A DNA stretch of 64,000 nucleotides. Source: Desulfatitalea sp. BRH_c12. GTDB lineage: Bacteria > Desulfobacterota > Desulfobacteria > Desulfobacterales > Desulfosarcinaceae. The position numbers and the translations under genes are program-made. The stretch covers positions 62,001 through 126,000 of the forward strand of contig LADR01000045.1 in NCBI GenBank assembly GCA_000961655.1, read 5' to 3'. Positions 23,199-32,218 of this stretch are shown here, one piece after another. Position 1 is the stretch's first letter. Every line of letters begins with the position of its first letter. The notes beneath the pieces were generated by a model that saw only the letters and a list, made by a program, of their open reading frames with translations, searched no databases and was not told the DNA's origin.

Positions 23199-23621
23199 CT
23201 AAAACAGATCCAGGCGACGCTGGTGCCGGCCGCCCTCAAAAGGTGTTTCCAGCCATGTGCGGACAATCTCCAAGGCCAGCACATCACCGATCACCCGCCC
23301 TCCCATGACCAGGATGTTGGCGTCATTGTGGCGCCGGCTCATGGCCGCCGAGAAGAGGTCATTGCACAAAGCGGCGCGCACATGGGCGAAACGGTTGGCC
23401 ACCATGGACATTCCTATCCCGGTGCCGCACAGCAGGATGCCTCGCGCATATCGCCCTTCGGACACATGCGCGGCCACCTGTTTTCCAATCTGTGGATAAT
23501 CCACAGACGCATCACTGAACGCACCCACATCTTCCGGTGCGTATCCTTTTTCGGTCAGATAGGCTTTGATAATTTCCTTGAGACCGAAAGCAGCATGATC
23601 GCAGCCCATTACCAGCGTCAT
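23199..23621 (-). CDS. rpiB: Ribose-5-phosphate isomerase B
   Basis: Interconverts ribose-5-phosphate and ribulose-5-phosphate; ribulose-5-phosphate also feeds RibB. The 140 residues show GCDHAAFGLKEIIKAYL, the catalytic cysteine loop ILLCGTGIGMSMVANRF and the RRHNDANILVMGGRVIG region. ATG 23621 has AAGGAG seven bases upstream. It lies directly downstream of the fabF terminator, so probably begins a new transcript that continues into glyA. Confidence 0.94.
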   Translation of the reverse strand: MTLVMGCDHAAFGLKEIIKAYLTEKGYAPEDVGAFSDASVDYPQIGKQVAAHVSEGRYARGILLCGTGIGMSMVANRFAHVRAALCNDLFSAAMSRRHNDANILVMGGRVIGDVLALEIVRTWLETPFEGGRHQRRLDLF

Positions 23622-23673
23622 TGCGCTACTCCTTCAGCAGTTGGTAGATTCCCACCCGTAAAGGGACGGCTTA

Positions 23674-23699
23674 CCTGCGGGGACGAATCGCCCCGTAGG
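23674..23699. repeat. Hairpin in the rpiB leader
   Basis: CCTGCGGGG (23674-23682) pairs with CCCCGTAGG (23691-23699), nine base pairs with one G-T wobble, about 55 nt before rpiB. It resembles dispersed intergenic hairpins of the CCCCGTAGG type rather than a known riboswitch. The remaining gap 23700-23865 shows no gene. Confidence 0.4.
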
Positions 23700-23865
23700 G
23701 TTTGCGTATTGAAACAGACCCCATATGGTGTGGTTATAACGGCTCTTCATAGCTTTATATGCACAGGACCGCAAGTTAAAAAACCCTTGCAATTCTGGTT
23801 ATTCGGGGCAATTGCACCCATTGCTCACGATTGCGGACCGCCGCCATGCGTTGCTGCTCGGCTCA

Positions 23866-23908
23866 AAGAAAAAAGTCCGCACCCCGAAACTTTCCGGAGC
23901 GCGGACTT
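23866..23908 (-). terminator. Intrinsic terminator after fabF
   Basis: On the minus strand AAGTCCGC (23908-23901) pairs with GCGGACTT (23880-23873), with an extra inner stem in the loop, followed by a T-rich run at 23872-23865. It lies 20 nt past the fabF stop and ends the rpmF-acd-fabG-acpP-fabF transcript. Confidence 0.85.
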
Positions 23909-23928
23909 GGTTTTCTAAAAAAACGCTG

Positions 23929-25170
23929 CTACCCGCTGTACTTTTTAAGAATCAGGGATGCATTGGTACCGCCGAAACCAAAAGAGTTGGTCATGACGTA
24001 GCTCACCTCCGCCTTGCGGGCGACGTGGGGAACATAGTCCAGGTCACACTCTTCGCCCGGGTTGTCCAGGTTGATCGTCGGGGGCAAAATGCCGTTTTTC
24101 AGCACGAGTGTCGAAAAAACGGTTTCAATCCCGCCAGCGCCGCCGAGCAGATGCCCGGTCATCGATTTGGTGGAACTGACCGGCACATTGCGCGCGATGT
24201 CGCCGAACACCTTCTTAATGGCCCGCGTCTCGTATAAATCGTTGAGCGGCGTCGATGTCCCGTGGGCATTGATATACCCGATCTGGGAGGCCTGAATGCC
24301 GGCGTCGTCGATCGCCGCCTGCATGCAGCGCGCAGCACCTTCCCCATCCGGGGGCGGCGAGGTCATATGATACCCATCACCGCTCATGCCGTATCCCGCC
24401 ATCTCGGCATAAATCTTGGCACCGCGCGCCAAAGCGTGGTCCAGGGCTTCCAGGATCACAATGCCACTGCCCTCGCCGACCACAAAACCATCCCGGTCCT
24501 TGTCGAAAGGACGCGAGGCCCGCGATGGATCGCCGTTACGCGTGGACAAAGCCTTCATGGCACCGAAACCGGCGATGCAGGTCCGCGTGATGACCGATTC
24601 CACGCCGCCGGTGATCATGGCATCGGCTTTGCCGTATTTGATGATCTCATAGGCATCGCCGATCGCGTGGGCGCCCGCCGCACAGGCGGTGGCGACGGAT
24701 GAATTGGGCCCCTTGGCGCCGAATTGAATGGAAATCATACCCGGGGCCATGTTGCCGATAATCAAAGGAATGAAAAAAGGGCTGACTCTTTTAGGGCCGG
24801 CGTTTTCTACTGTACGCGCCGTGACCTCCAGCATATTCAGGCCACCCAGCCCACACCCGGTCAACACCCCAACACGGTGCCCATTCTGGTTATCTATTAT
24901 GAGACCGGAATCTTCAACGGCCATTCTGGCTGCAGCGATGGCATAAGCGATGAACGTTTCCGTTCGTTTGGCATCTTTCTTGGGCATGAAGTCTTCAGCA
25001 TTGAAACCTTTGACTTCAGCGGCGATCTTGGTTCCATAATCGGTCGTATCGAACCGGGTGATTTCGCCGATTCCGGATTTTCCGGCAATCAGTGCGGACC
25101 ACGTCTCATCAACGCCAATGCCCAAGGGTGTGACCAAGCCGATTCCGGTTACCACTACCCGTCTTTCCAA
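23929..25170 (-). CDS. fabF: 3-oxoacyl-ACP synthase II
   Basis: Elongating condensing enzyme of type II fatty acid synthesis. I place the start at TTG 25170 (then ERRVVVTGIGLVTPLG), because a GGAGG lies five bases upstream and the product matches FabF N-termini; the in-frame ATG at 25206 has no ribosome site and the GGAGG would lie inside its coding region. Catalytic Cys-His-His are in ATACAAGAHA, NAHGTSTPLND and SMTGHLLGGAGGIE. It follows acpP by 200 nt. Confidence 0.95.
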   Translation of the reverse strand: MERRVVVTGIGLVTPLGIGVDETWSALIAGKSGIGEITRFDTTDYGTKIAAEVKGFNAEDFMPKKDAKRTETFIAYAIAAARMAVEDSGLIIDNQNGHRVGVLTGCGLGGLNMLEVTARTVENAGPKRVSPFFIPLIIGNMAPGMISIQFGAKGPNSSVATACAAGAHAIGDAYEIIKYGKADAMITGGVESVITRTCIAGFGAMKALSTRNGDPSRASRPFDKDRDGFVVGEGSGIVILEALDHALARGAKIYAEMAGYGMSGDGYHMTSPPPDGEGAARCMQAAIDDAGIQASQIGYINAHGTSTPLNDLYETRAIKKVFGDIARNVPVSSTKSMTGHLLGGAGGIETVFSTLVLKNGILPPTINLDNPGEECDLDYVPHVARKAEVSYVMTNSFGFGGTNASLILKKYSG

Positions 25171-25370
25171 AAGAACCTCCTTTGACACGTCCGCGCTCCG
25201 ATCCATAGTAGACAGGGGCCGCTGCCCAGCGGGCAGAAACCCCTGTCGGAATCATTGTCGGCCGGCACACCATTCGAGATCATATTTGTGATCGCAGCCT
25301 CGCGCCGGACAGAGGATCAACCTGTCGCGTCATCCGCTGCGGCGCCCGCCAAAATCACGCCCGCGCAAAA

Positions 25371-25598
25371 TCAGTGGGCATTGATGTAATCGATGGCATC
25401 CTTCACAGTCACTAGTTTTTCAGCATCTTCATCCGAGATGTCGATATCGAACTCTTCTTCCATGGACATGATCAGTTCCACCAGGTCCAGTGAATCGGCT
25501 CCCAAATCATCCACGAAAGATGCTTCGGGCACGATTTCTTCCATATCCACGCTCAATTTCTCTGAAATAATCTTTTTGATTTTGTCTTCAACCGACAT
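25371..25598 (-). CDS. acpP: Acyl carrier protein
   Basis: 75-residue acidic ACP with the phosphopantetheine serine in [18 protein letters not shown] precedes ATG 25598. It lies between fabG and fabF, the conserved order, and serves as the substrate carrier for both. Confidence 0.97.
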   Translation of the reverse strand: MSVEDKIKKIISEKLSVDMEEIVPEASFVDDLGADSLDLVELIMSMEEEFDIDISDEDAEKLVTVKDAIDYINAH

Positions 25599-25690
25599 TG
25601 GATTCTCCTTTTTTGATGATAAGCACTCGGCCCCGGCTTCGCCGGATTGTTAGATGCAAAGTGTTGCCTTAAGTTTAAAGTCCTTGAATA

Positions 25691-26455
25691 CTACATGAAC
25701 ATGCCGCCACTGACATGCAGGACCTGACCGGTCATATAGGCGGCTGCGTCCGAGGCCAGAAAAGCGACGACTGCAGCCACATCTTCAACCTGGCCGGCGC
25801 GACCGAGCGGAATGGCGCTAAGCATGGCCGCCTTGACCTTTTCGGGCAGAACGGCGGTCATGTCCGTTTCGATAAATCCAGGCGCCACCGCATTGACCGT
25901 CACGTTGCGGGCGGCATATTCCCTGGCCGCCGTTTTGGTCAAGCCAATCAAACCGGCCTTGGAAGCCACATAGTTGGCCTGACCGATATTGCCCCTCACG
26001 CCGACGATCGAGGCCATGTTGATGATTCTGCCACCGTGCTGTTTGCCCATGATACGCGCGGCGATCTGGGTGCACAGAAACGGCCCCTTCAGATTGATGG
26101 CGAGCACTGCGTCCCAATCCGACTCTTTCATGCGCGCCATCATCCCGTCGCGCGTGATACCCGCATTGTTGACCAGCACATCGACGCGTCCGGCGTCAGC
26201 CATGATCTGGTCAAAAAACGCGGTCACCTCTTCGGAGACGGCCACATTGGCCCATATCCCGACCGCTTCGCAGCCGGCCTGCTTGACTGCCGCGATCGTT
26301 TCGGCCGCTGCCGCTTCTTCCGCTTCGCGATCGGCAGGCGAAAAGTAATTGAAGAAAATTTTGCTGCCCGGTGCCGCCAGGGTCTTGCAAATGGCCCGGC
26401 CAATGCCCCGCGAACCGCCTGTCACCACTACAACGCGCTGCGTGTTTTCGGTCAT
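25691..26455 (-). CDS. fabG: 3-oxoacyl-ACP reductase FabG
   Basis: NADPH-dependent short-chain dehydrogenase reducing beta-ketoacyl-ACP. Motifs: cofactor loop TGGSRGIGRAI near 12-22, NNAGITRDGMMARM, and catalytic Ser/Tyr/Lys in NMASIVG and YVASKAG. The FabG signature ITRDGMMARM supports the role over other SDRs. It begins two bases after the stop of the upstream acyl-CoA dehydrogenase, so the two are coupled. Confidence 0.92.
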   Translation of the reverse strand: MTENTQRVVVVTGGSRGIGRAICKTLAAPGSKIFFNYFSPADREAEEAAAAETIAAVKQAGCEAVGIWANVAVSEEVTAFFDQIMADAGRVDVLVNNAGITRDGMMARMKESDWDAVLAINLKGPFLCTQIAARIMGKQHGGRIINMASIVGVRGNIGQANYVASKAGLIGLTKTAAREYAARNVTVNAVAPGFIETDMTAVLPEKVKAAMLSAIPLGRAGQVEDVAAVVAFLASDAAAYMTGQVLHVSGGMFM

Positions 26456-26457
26456 GA

Positions 26458-28101
26458 TTACCTCTCGAAAATGATGTCCGCGATACGATCCATATCCGCG
26501 ACCCAGTTGGCACGCCCAGCCAACATCTCCTGGTAGGCGATATCGGCCAGATGCTGTTGTGCCACGGCACTGTCCAATCCGCCGCCCATTGCGATGCGCA
26601 CTGCATTTTCGCCGACCAGGCGGGTCACATCGCCTGCAAAAACCCTGGCGATGGCTTTGAACTTGTCTGCTTGCGGATCATTGGCCTGCGCCAATCGGAC
26701 GGCTTTGCGGCCCAGGGCGATGCCCACTTCCACGTGCGTCATCATGTCGGCCAGATCGAACATAACCGCCTGCTGACGGGTCAGTCGATTCTCATGGGCC
26801 AAATCGATGGTCTTGTTCAAGGCCCGCGCGGCCATGGCGTAAAAACGGCAACCGGCATCGGCTACCTGCGCATCGAGCCCGTCCATCTCGGCGGCCATTC
26901 GGCCATAGAACTCGCCTTTGGTTTTGCGGCTGGTTTTCCAGCGGAAGGTGCTGATAATGCTTTGCTGGATTTCGCTGGTACCTTCGTAAATGCAGGTGAT
27001 CTTAACATCGCGCTTGATTTTTTCCACGCCAAACTCGCGAATATACCCATAGCCGCCCAGCGCCTGGATGCAGTCGTTGGCCGTGCGATCGGCCGCTTCG
27101 GTGGTGAAAACCTTGCCTATGGCGCCTTCTACCTGCAAGTCTGCCTCGCTGCTGTCCAGCATCTGGGCCACTTCATCGATGTAGGCGTCGGCCGCGGCCA
27201 TGCGCACGACGTTGGGCACAATCAGTTTATGGGTATACCCCTGTTTTTCGGAAAGCGGCGAACCGAACTGGATACGCTCCTTGGCATAGGGAATAGCGAT
27301 TTCCAGTGCAGCCTCACCAGCCCCCAAGCCCATCGAAGCAACCATCAAACGCGTGTACCCGAACACCTTGTTGGCCTGCTTGAGACCTATGCCGGGCACA
27401 CCGCCGATCAGATTTTCGACCGGCACGTAGGCTTCGTCAAACGTCAATGGGGAGGTGTTTGACGCGCGGATACCGTGTTTTTCCTCGCCCTTGTGCTGCT
27501 TGAATCCAGGTGTGCCCTTTTCAACGATAAAAAAGGTGGGACCTTCAGGCGCATCGGCCAGCACGGTGACAATATCGGCGTAGCCGCCGGTGGATATGAA
27601 CTGTTTAGTACCGGTGATCTTGTACCCTTTGACCTGGCCGTTTTCAATGACCGGCTCGGCCTTGGTCTTGAGTGAGGCCAAATTGCTGCCAGCGCCCGGC
27701 TCAGTGACGGCATAGGCCACTAAGCAATTGCCTTCGGCGATCCTGCCCATCCACTTTTGCTTCTGCTCTTCAGTGGCACCTACCAATATAGGATCGGATC
27801 CCAACTGAATCGCAAAAAAACCGGTAGCCACACCCAAACAGATTCTGGCCGTCTCCTGGGTCACCTTGCAGCAGTCACGCGCGCCGCCGCCCATCCCACC
27901 GTAAGCCTCCGGAATAAACAACAGCTGCAACCCGATTTCGGGCCCCAGCATTTCCCGGATTTCAGCTTCAGGAAAAACTTCGGCCTTGTCCCATTCGAGA
28001 ATATTTTCTTTACTCAGCAGCTTTTTACGCAATTGGCGGACTGTATCCACCACCATTTGACGTGACTCGAGATCCAAACCTCGGCATGCGTTTTCGCTCA
28101 T
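26458..28101 (-). CDS. Acyl-CoA dehydrogenase family flavoprotein in the fab operon
   Basis: FAD enzyme of about 547 residues from ATG 28101 (a GTG two codons earlier is possible). The acyl-CoA dehydrogenase core is complete: CLVAYAVTEPGAGSNLASL, GTKQFISTGGYADIV, the RLMVASMGLGAGEAALEIA region, and the catalytic glutamate in YEGTSEIQQS near 380. A C-terminal helical extension of ~165 residues follows. It lies between rpmF and fabG where plsX, fabH and fabD usually stand, with a two-base gap to fabG. A role in fatty-acid synthesis, for example an enoyl-thioester step run in reverse, is only an inference. Confidence 0.88.
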   Translation of the reverse strand: MSENACRGLDLESRQMVVDTVRQLRKKLLSKENILEWDKAEVFPEAEIREMLGPEIGLQLLFIPEAYGGMGGGARDCCKVTQETARICLGVATGFFAIQLGSDPILVGATEEQKQKWMGRIAEGNCLVAYAVTEPGAGSNLASLKTKAEPVIENGQVKGYKITGTKQFISTGGYADIVTVLADAPEGPTFFIVEKGTPGFKQHKGEEKHGIRASNTSPLTFDEAYVPVENLIGGVPGIGLKQANKVFGYTRLMVASMGLGAGEAALEIAIPYAKERIQFGSPLSEKQGYTHKLIVPNVVRMAAADAYIDEVAQMLDSSEADLQVEGAIGKVFTTEAADRTANDCIQALGGYGYIREFGVEKIKRDVKITCIYEGTSEIQQSIISTFRWKTSRKTKGEFYGRMAAEMDGLDAQVADAGCRFYAMAARALNKTIDLAHENRLTRQQAVMFDLADMMTHVEVGIALGRKAVRLAQANDPQADKFKAIARVFAGDVTRLVGENAVRIAMGGGLDSAVAQQHLADIAYQEMLAGRANWVADMDRIADIIFER

Positions 28102-28142
28102 TGGCACGCGTCCTTTTGTAGCTAATATTTATTATAGGTGTG

Positions 28143-28325
28143 TTACTCTTTGTCTGTTTCGACAGCCGTGCGACCTTTGTATGCGCCGCAACTGGAACAG
28201 GCATGATGGGGCTGGATGGCCTCACCGCATTCCGGACAGTTGACGATGTTGGGCACATCCACTTTTTGGTGGGTACGCCGTTTGTCCCGTCTTGACTTCG
28301 ATATCTTGTGTTTTGGCAAGCCCAT
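28143..28325 (-). CDS. rpmF: Ribosomal protein L32
   Basis: 60-residue large-subunit protein starting MGLPKHKISKSRRDKRR at ATG 28325, with GGGGGA as the ribosome site; an in-frame TTG five codons earlier is rejected. The zinc ribbon has all four cysteines (CPECG and CSSCG). rpmF at the head of a lipid-synthesis operon is a widely conserved arrangement, though the usual plsX and fabH are missing here. Confidence 0.95.
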   Translation of the reverse strand: MGLPKHKISKSRRDKRRTHQKVDVPNIVNCPECGEAIQPHHACSSCGAYKGRTAVETDKE

Positions 28326-28396
28326 GAGCAATTCCCCCAACTATTTGATTATTAATGATTTTTTTCAAAATACCTTGTTTCCGAACACAAGCGCCT

Positions 28397-28425
28397 CTAG
28401 TAATTAAATTCAAATCCCTTGTCAA
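28397..28425 (-). promoter_or_regulatory. Putative rpmF operon promoter in a 461-nt divergent gap
   Basis: On the minus strand TTGACA at 28425-28420 is followed after 17 nt by TACTAG at 28402-28397, about 70 nt upstream of rpmF. The remaining gap to gltX (28430-28786) holds no supported gene; the gltX ATG has AAGGA just upstream. Confidence 0.45.
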
Positions 28426-28786
28426 GGAGTTTTATCGGCGGCGGAAACATACGACGCTTGTGCTGTTCCTATCGATATGCTATGCATCGCGTCTTGCCGC
28501 TCCGGGGCCTGAAATCCGCTTTGTCAATACAAACCAATTGATAAATGAAAAGGTAACATCCCCGCGCCGAGAACACATGACATTTTTGCGGCGCCCCAGG
28601 GAATCGGCGATGATTGCCAAAGCGGCCGGCAAACGACGGCAACTTGACTATTTTAATTTACTCATACCTCAATGAGCAAAGAGGCATGTCGCTTGCGACA
28701 AGCAAGAAAACGAATCAAGCGTTTACTTAGTACAAATCAAACGCACGGATAATGACTATCCTGCATAAGTCATTAAGGAAAAACAA

Positions 28787-30187
28787 ATGGCACCCGTCAG
28801 GACTCGTTTTGCACCCAGCCCCACTGGCTACCTGCATGTCGGCGGCGCACGCACCGCCCTGTTCAACTGGCTGTATGCGCGCCATACCGGCGGCAAGTTT
28901 ATTTTAAGGATCGAGGATACCGACGCGGCCCGCTCGACCGATCAATCGGTGCAAGCCATTTTCGAAGCCCTTAAATGGCTGGATATCGATTGGGACGAGG
29001 GCCCCTTTTACCAGAGCCAGCGCCTGGACATTTACAATGCGCACATTGATCGCCTGGTCGCAGCGGGACACGCCTACCACTGCACCTGCACCCCCGAGCA
29101 GATCGAAGCCATGCGCGAAAAAGCACGTGCCACTGGCGCCAAGCCGCGTTACGACGGGACCTGCCGTGAAAAAAAACTGGGGCCGTCATCCGATGCGGTC
29201 GTGCGCTTCAAATCCCCGACGATGGGCTCGACCCTCATCGAAGATGTGGTTAAAGGCCACATTGTTTTCAGCAATGATGAACTCGATGATTTCGTGCTGC
29301 GCCGCACGGACGGCATGCCCACCTACAACTTCGCCGCCGTGGTCGACGACGTGAGCATGGACATCAATACAATCATTCGCGGCGACGACCATATAATGAA
29401 CACGCCCAAGCAAATCCTTTTATATCATGCCCTCGAGGCACCCTTGCCGATATTCGCCCATGTTCCCATGGTGCTGGGCAATGACCGCACGCGCATGTCC
29501 AAACGCCACGGGGCCACATCCGTGACCGCCTATCGCGACATGGGACTGTTGCCCGAGGCGTTCATCAATTTTCTGGCCCGCCTGGGATGGTCCCATGGCG
29601 ATCAGGAGTTTTTCACGCGCGCGGAACTGATCGAAAAATTCAGCCTGCAGCGCGTGGGCAAATCGGCCGGCATTTTCGACCCGGTCAAACTCAATGCCCT
29701 CAATGCCGACCACATCCAGGCCGCCACGCCCGAGCACCTGGCCGGTCATCTCAAGCCATTCCTGGAAGCCCGTGGATGGCATAGCGATGACGAGGCCTTT
29801 CTGCACGGCGCCATCGCCACCTTGCAGCCGCGCAGCAAAACTTTGCTGGAAATGGCGCTGCAGGCCCATTTTTATTTTTCCGAAGAGATCACACTCGACG
29901 AACAGGCCGCCCAGAAATTCCTCACGCAAAACGTCTTGGAGCCGCTGCGCTATTTGCGCGAACAGCTGGCCGCGCTGCCGGCCTTCGGCGAAAAAGATCT
30001 TGAAACGGTGTTCGTGCAACTGATGGAAAAATTCAGTCTGAAGCTGGGCAAGATCGCCCAACCGGTGCGCGTGGCCCTGACCGGAACGACGGTCAGCCCG
30101 GGCATTTTCGAAATCATGACGGTGCTCGGCAAGGAACGTGTGCTGGCCAGGCTGGATAAAGCTATCGGGTATATTGTGGCCCGTTAA
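28787..30187 (+). CDS. gltX: Glutamyl-tRNA synthetase
   Basis: Class I synthetase of 466 residues. The HIGH-type motif is in FAPSPTGYLHVGGART and the KMSKS-type motif in RTRMSKRHGATS. The zinc-binding-like segment YHCTCTPEQIEAMREKA is present. Located 104 nt upstream of tRNA-Gln: in organisms lacking GlnRS, a nondiscriminating GluRS charges tRNA-Gln before amidation, so the adjacency may be functional, but discrimination cannot be judged here. Confidence 0.95.
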   Translation: MAPVRTRFAPSPTGYLHVGGARTALFNWLYARHTGGKFILRIEDTDAARSTDQSVQAIFEALKWLDIDWDEGPFYQSQRLDIYNAHIDRLVAAGHAYHCTCTPEQIEAMREKARATGAKPRYDGTCREKKLGPSSDAVVRFKSPTMGSTLIEDVVKGHIVFSNDELDDFVLRRTDGMPTYNFAAVVDDVSMDINTIIRGDDHIMNTPKQILLYHALEAPLPIFAHVPMVLGNDRTRMSKRHGATSVTAYRDMGLLPEAFINFLARLGWSHGDQEFFTRAELIEKFSLQRVGKSAGIFDPVKLNALNADHIQAATPEHLAGHLKPFLEARGWHSDDEAFLHGAIATLQPRSKTLLEMALQAHFYFSEEITLDEQAAQKFLTQNVLEPLRYLREQLAALPAFGEKDLETVFVQLMEKFSLKLGKIAQPVRVALTGTTVSPGIFEIMTVLGKERVLARLDKAIGYIVAR

Positions 30188-30250
30188 CCCCGTTAACCCG
30201 CTCCCTGTGGGTCCTTTTGGCGTCAATGGCAGAAAATCGATGAAATTTTC

Positions 30251-30279
30251 TTGACTCCGGGAGCCACATTCACTATGTA
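30251..30279 (+). promoter_or_regulatory. Putative tRNA-Gln promoter
   Basis: TTGACT at 30251-30256, 17-nt spacer, TATGTA at 30274-30279, placing transcription start about five bases before the tRNA. Confidence 0.5.
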
Positions 30280-30291
30280 CGAAAGTCTTGC

Positions 30292-30365
30292 TGGGGGATC
30301 GTCTAGTGGTAGGACTACGGACTCTGACTCCGTCTGCCGAGGTTCGAATCCTCGTCCCCCAGCCA
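30292..30365 (+). tRNA. tRNA-Gln, anticodon CTG
   Basis: 74 nt including encoded CCA. The acceptor stem TGGGGGA pairs with TCCCCCA (30355-30361), the anticodon arm ACGGA-CTCTGAC-TCCGT gives anticodon CTG, and the T arm GAGG-TTCGAAT-CCTC is canonical. The start with T opposite A at the end of the acceptor is typical of tRNA-Gln. Its 3' side borders a block of decayed mobile DNA, consistent with use as an integration site. Confidence 0.97.
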
Positions 30366-30377
30366 AATAGAATCAAT

Positions 30378-30411
30378 GGGTTACAGAATCATCTCTGTGA
30401 CCCTTTTTTTT
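30378..30411 (+). terminator. Intrinsic terminator after tRNA-Gln
   Basis: GGGTTACAGA pairs with TCTGTGACCC (one wobble) around a short loop, followed by eight T residues at 30404-30411. Confidence 0.9.
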
Positions 30412-30449
30412 CTGTGTGAGACTTTTGCCTGGCAAGTTCATAAACAGCT

Positions 30450-30845
30450 ATCGCCTAAGGTATCGCAGCTCCTTGTTCGCTGTGAATCCAGACACACGCT
30501 CACTCGAGCAAAAATTTCTCGATCATCTCCTGATTAATCTCACTATAAAGTTCGCCTTTTTTGAACCCACCTTTTTGCAAAGATACCGATACTCCGAATA
30601 ATGGCGTTCCGAATGATACGCTTTCACATAATCAAGGCGCCTATTGATCAATTCAAAAGAAAGCCATGTCGGTTGGCGTCGCCGGCTCCTGAATCTGGAG
30701 GCGCCGATTTTTTGATTTCCTCCCTTCTTTTTGCTTCCTCCGCCAGGGCGTCCTTTTTTGTCTTGAACCAGCCCTTGGTGTGCCTGGTTCCCTTCAGGGT
30801 GAAATCGTACCGGATGGTCTGCAGTATGACCCGAAAAGGGTGATT
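30450..30845 (-). pseudogene. Degenerate tyrosine integrase abutting tRNA-Gln
   Basis: Three consecutive frames on the minus strand together spell the N-terminal half of a tyrosine recombinase. The first has an arm-type DNA-binding segment (TIRYDFTLKGTRHTKGWFKT, then DALAEEAKRREEIKK). A frame change leads to a core-binding segment (FELINRRLDYVKAYHSERHY, SEYRYLCKK). A further shifted piece reads FTANKELRYLRR. The catalytic domain is missing and the frame is broken at least twice. The remnant stops just before the tRNA terminator, as expected for an integrase that once used this tRNA as attachment site. Confidence 0.7.
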
Positions 30846-30861
30846 GCTGGGACAATGCGGT

Positions 30862-31033
30862 TGCGGAAAGCTTCTTCATTCACTAAAAAAAGAATGGGAA
30901 AAGACACAGTTTATAGCACCCGTGATCGAGCAAGACGCGACGTCAACGATTATATCGAAATGTTTTATAACAGCAGACGGCTTCACTCTTTCATTAAATT
31001 CAAAAAACCGAACGACTTTGAAAAAAGAATCGA
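30862..31033 (+). pseudogene. IS3-family transposase fragment (OrfB C-terminus)
   Basis: One frame reads STRDRARRDVNDYIEMFYNS then RRLHSFIKFKKPNDFEKR, the C-terminal end of IS3/IS150-type OrfB transposases including the last catalytic glutamate helix region. Everything upstream of it is absent, so it is a dead fragment. No terminal repeats were recognised. Confidence 0.7.
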
Positions 31034-31110
31034 TTTTGACCACATCACTAGACTTTCCAACAGTAAAGACCGATTTGGGACAAACTTTACAAAAAGTGAA
31101 AAAAATCACA

Positions 31111-31140
31111 CAAAGTTACACAAAGTTACACAAATTTGCA
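31111..31140. repeat. Short tandem repeat
   Basis: The 10-mer CAAAGTTACA occurs twice in tandem (31111-31130), followed by a degenerate third copy CAAATTTGCA. It is AT-rich with no evident function, and sits between mobile-element debris and a lipoprotein gene. Confidence 0.6.
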
Positions 31141-31286
31141 CATTCCAAACAAGGTTTTACTAATTGTTTACATCTTAACCAACTGTAATTATTCGATACA
31201 CCTGAATATAAGTGAGGCATAATAATTGCAGCATTTTATCAGCTATTAATCTTGTTAAACCTTGAATTAATCAAATGAGGAGGGCC

Positions 31287-32159
31287 ATGAAAACAATTAA
31301 ATCCTGCATATTATTTTGTTTGGTTATGTTCCCACTGTTCATTACTGCTTGTGGTGGCGGCGGCAACGGAAGCGGTACTGGAACCTTATCCATGTCAGTC
31401 ACAGATGCTAAGCCATTACTTCCAGGTAATGTCACTAATTTATTCGTAGAATTTTCGGAAATCTGGGTTCACAAATCCGGTGGAGGATGGCAGCAATTAC
31501 CCCTGACAGAAACTCCTTACACGATTGACCTGTTGCAGTTTCAAGATGGCGATAAAACCGAATTGGTCCCCCCCGCAATACTTGATGCCGGGAAGTATAC
31601 TCAAGTGCGGTTTTTTGTTACCAATGCGATCATGCGGATGAGTAATGATGAAACCACAGACCAGATAATTGAAATCCCTAGTGAAAATTTAAAAACTGAC
31701 AAGAATTTTACAATCGATTTAACCGATGGGTCCGCCATAGATCTCATTATTCACTTTGATTTGAGCATGTCCGTTGTAGCTACAGGGACAGGGACATACC
31801 AAATGAAACCAGTCCTCCATCTATTTGAGGATCCCTTACAAGCAGCTATCATAAGCGGAAGCATCGACAATGCGTCTTTTGGCTTATCTGAAAAAGCGAC
31901 AGTAATGGTTCTTGACAGCAATGACATAATTTATACAAAAGCTGAGATCGAAAAATCAACTACTGATGACCCGACGGACTTCAGCATTTTCTGGTTGGTG
32001 CCTAATCAAATTTATACCGTACAAATTGATTTAAACCAGGATGGCACCATCGACTGTAATGAATATGAAGAGCTAATTCCTATGCTTGGGGAAGGAGATC
32101 AATATCCCTTAAATAGCGGCGTAGCGGTTATACTCGGTACTGATGATTGCGCCCCCTAA
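31287..32159 (+). CDS. DUF4382-type lipoprotein
   Basis: ATG 31287 follows a strong GAGGAGG. The protein starts with a lipoprotein signal peptide and lipobox LFITAC followed by GGGGNGSGTG, so it is predicted to be lipid-anchored and exported. Residues ~30-185 resemble DUF4382 (TLSMSVTDAKPLL ... NLFVEFSEIWVHKSGGGWQQ ... LDAGKYTQVRFFV); the C-terminal ~100 residues form a second beta-rich domain ending in an Asp-rich loop (DLNQDGTIDCNEYEE) like a calcium-binding site. Function is unknown. It is intact, AT-rich, and isolated among decayed transposons. Confidence 0.75.
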   Translation: MKTIKSCILFCLVMFPLFITACGGGGNGSGTGTLSMSVTDAKPLLPGNVTNLFVEFSEIWVHKSGGGWQQLPLTETPYTIDLLQFQDGDKTELVPPAILDAGKYTQVRFFVTNAIMRMSNDETTDQIIEIPSENLKTDKNFTIDLTDGSAIDLIIHFDLSMSVVATGTGTYQMKPVLHLFEDPLQAAIISGSIDNASFGLSEKATVMVLDSNDIIYTKAEIEKSTTDDPTDFSIFWLVPNQIYTVQIDLNQDGTIDCNEYEELIPMLGEGDQYPLNSGVAVILGTDDCAP

Positions 32160-32186
32160 TGTAAATTTATTTCACCTAATGCAATG

Positions 32187-32218
32187 AAAGGCAGGGTCTT
32201 TAAGGCTCTGCCTTTTTT
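32187..32218 (+). terminator. Intrinsic terminator after the lipoprotein gene
   Basis: AAAGGCAG and CTGCCTTT form an 8-bp stem extended by four further pairs, followed by a T run at 32213-32218. Confidence 0.9.

Noticed and set aside
23640-23720. ZTP-type riboswitch before rpiB-glyA
   Set aside because: A GGGTGGGAATCTACC segment and a hairpin are suggestive, but the conserved ZTP core elements are not in the right order; more likely a dispersed hairpin.
31111-31140. CRISPR or iteron array
   Set aside because: Only two exact copies of a 10-mer without spacers; too short and simple. No CRISPR array was seen anywhere in the window.
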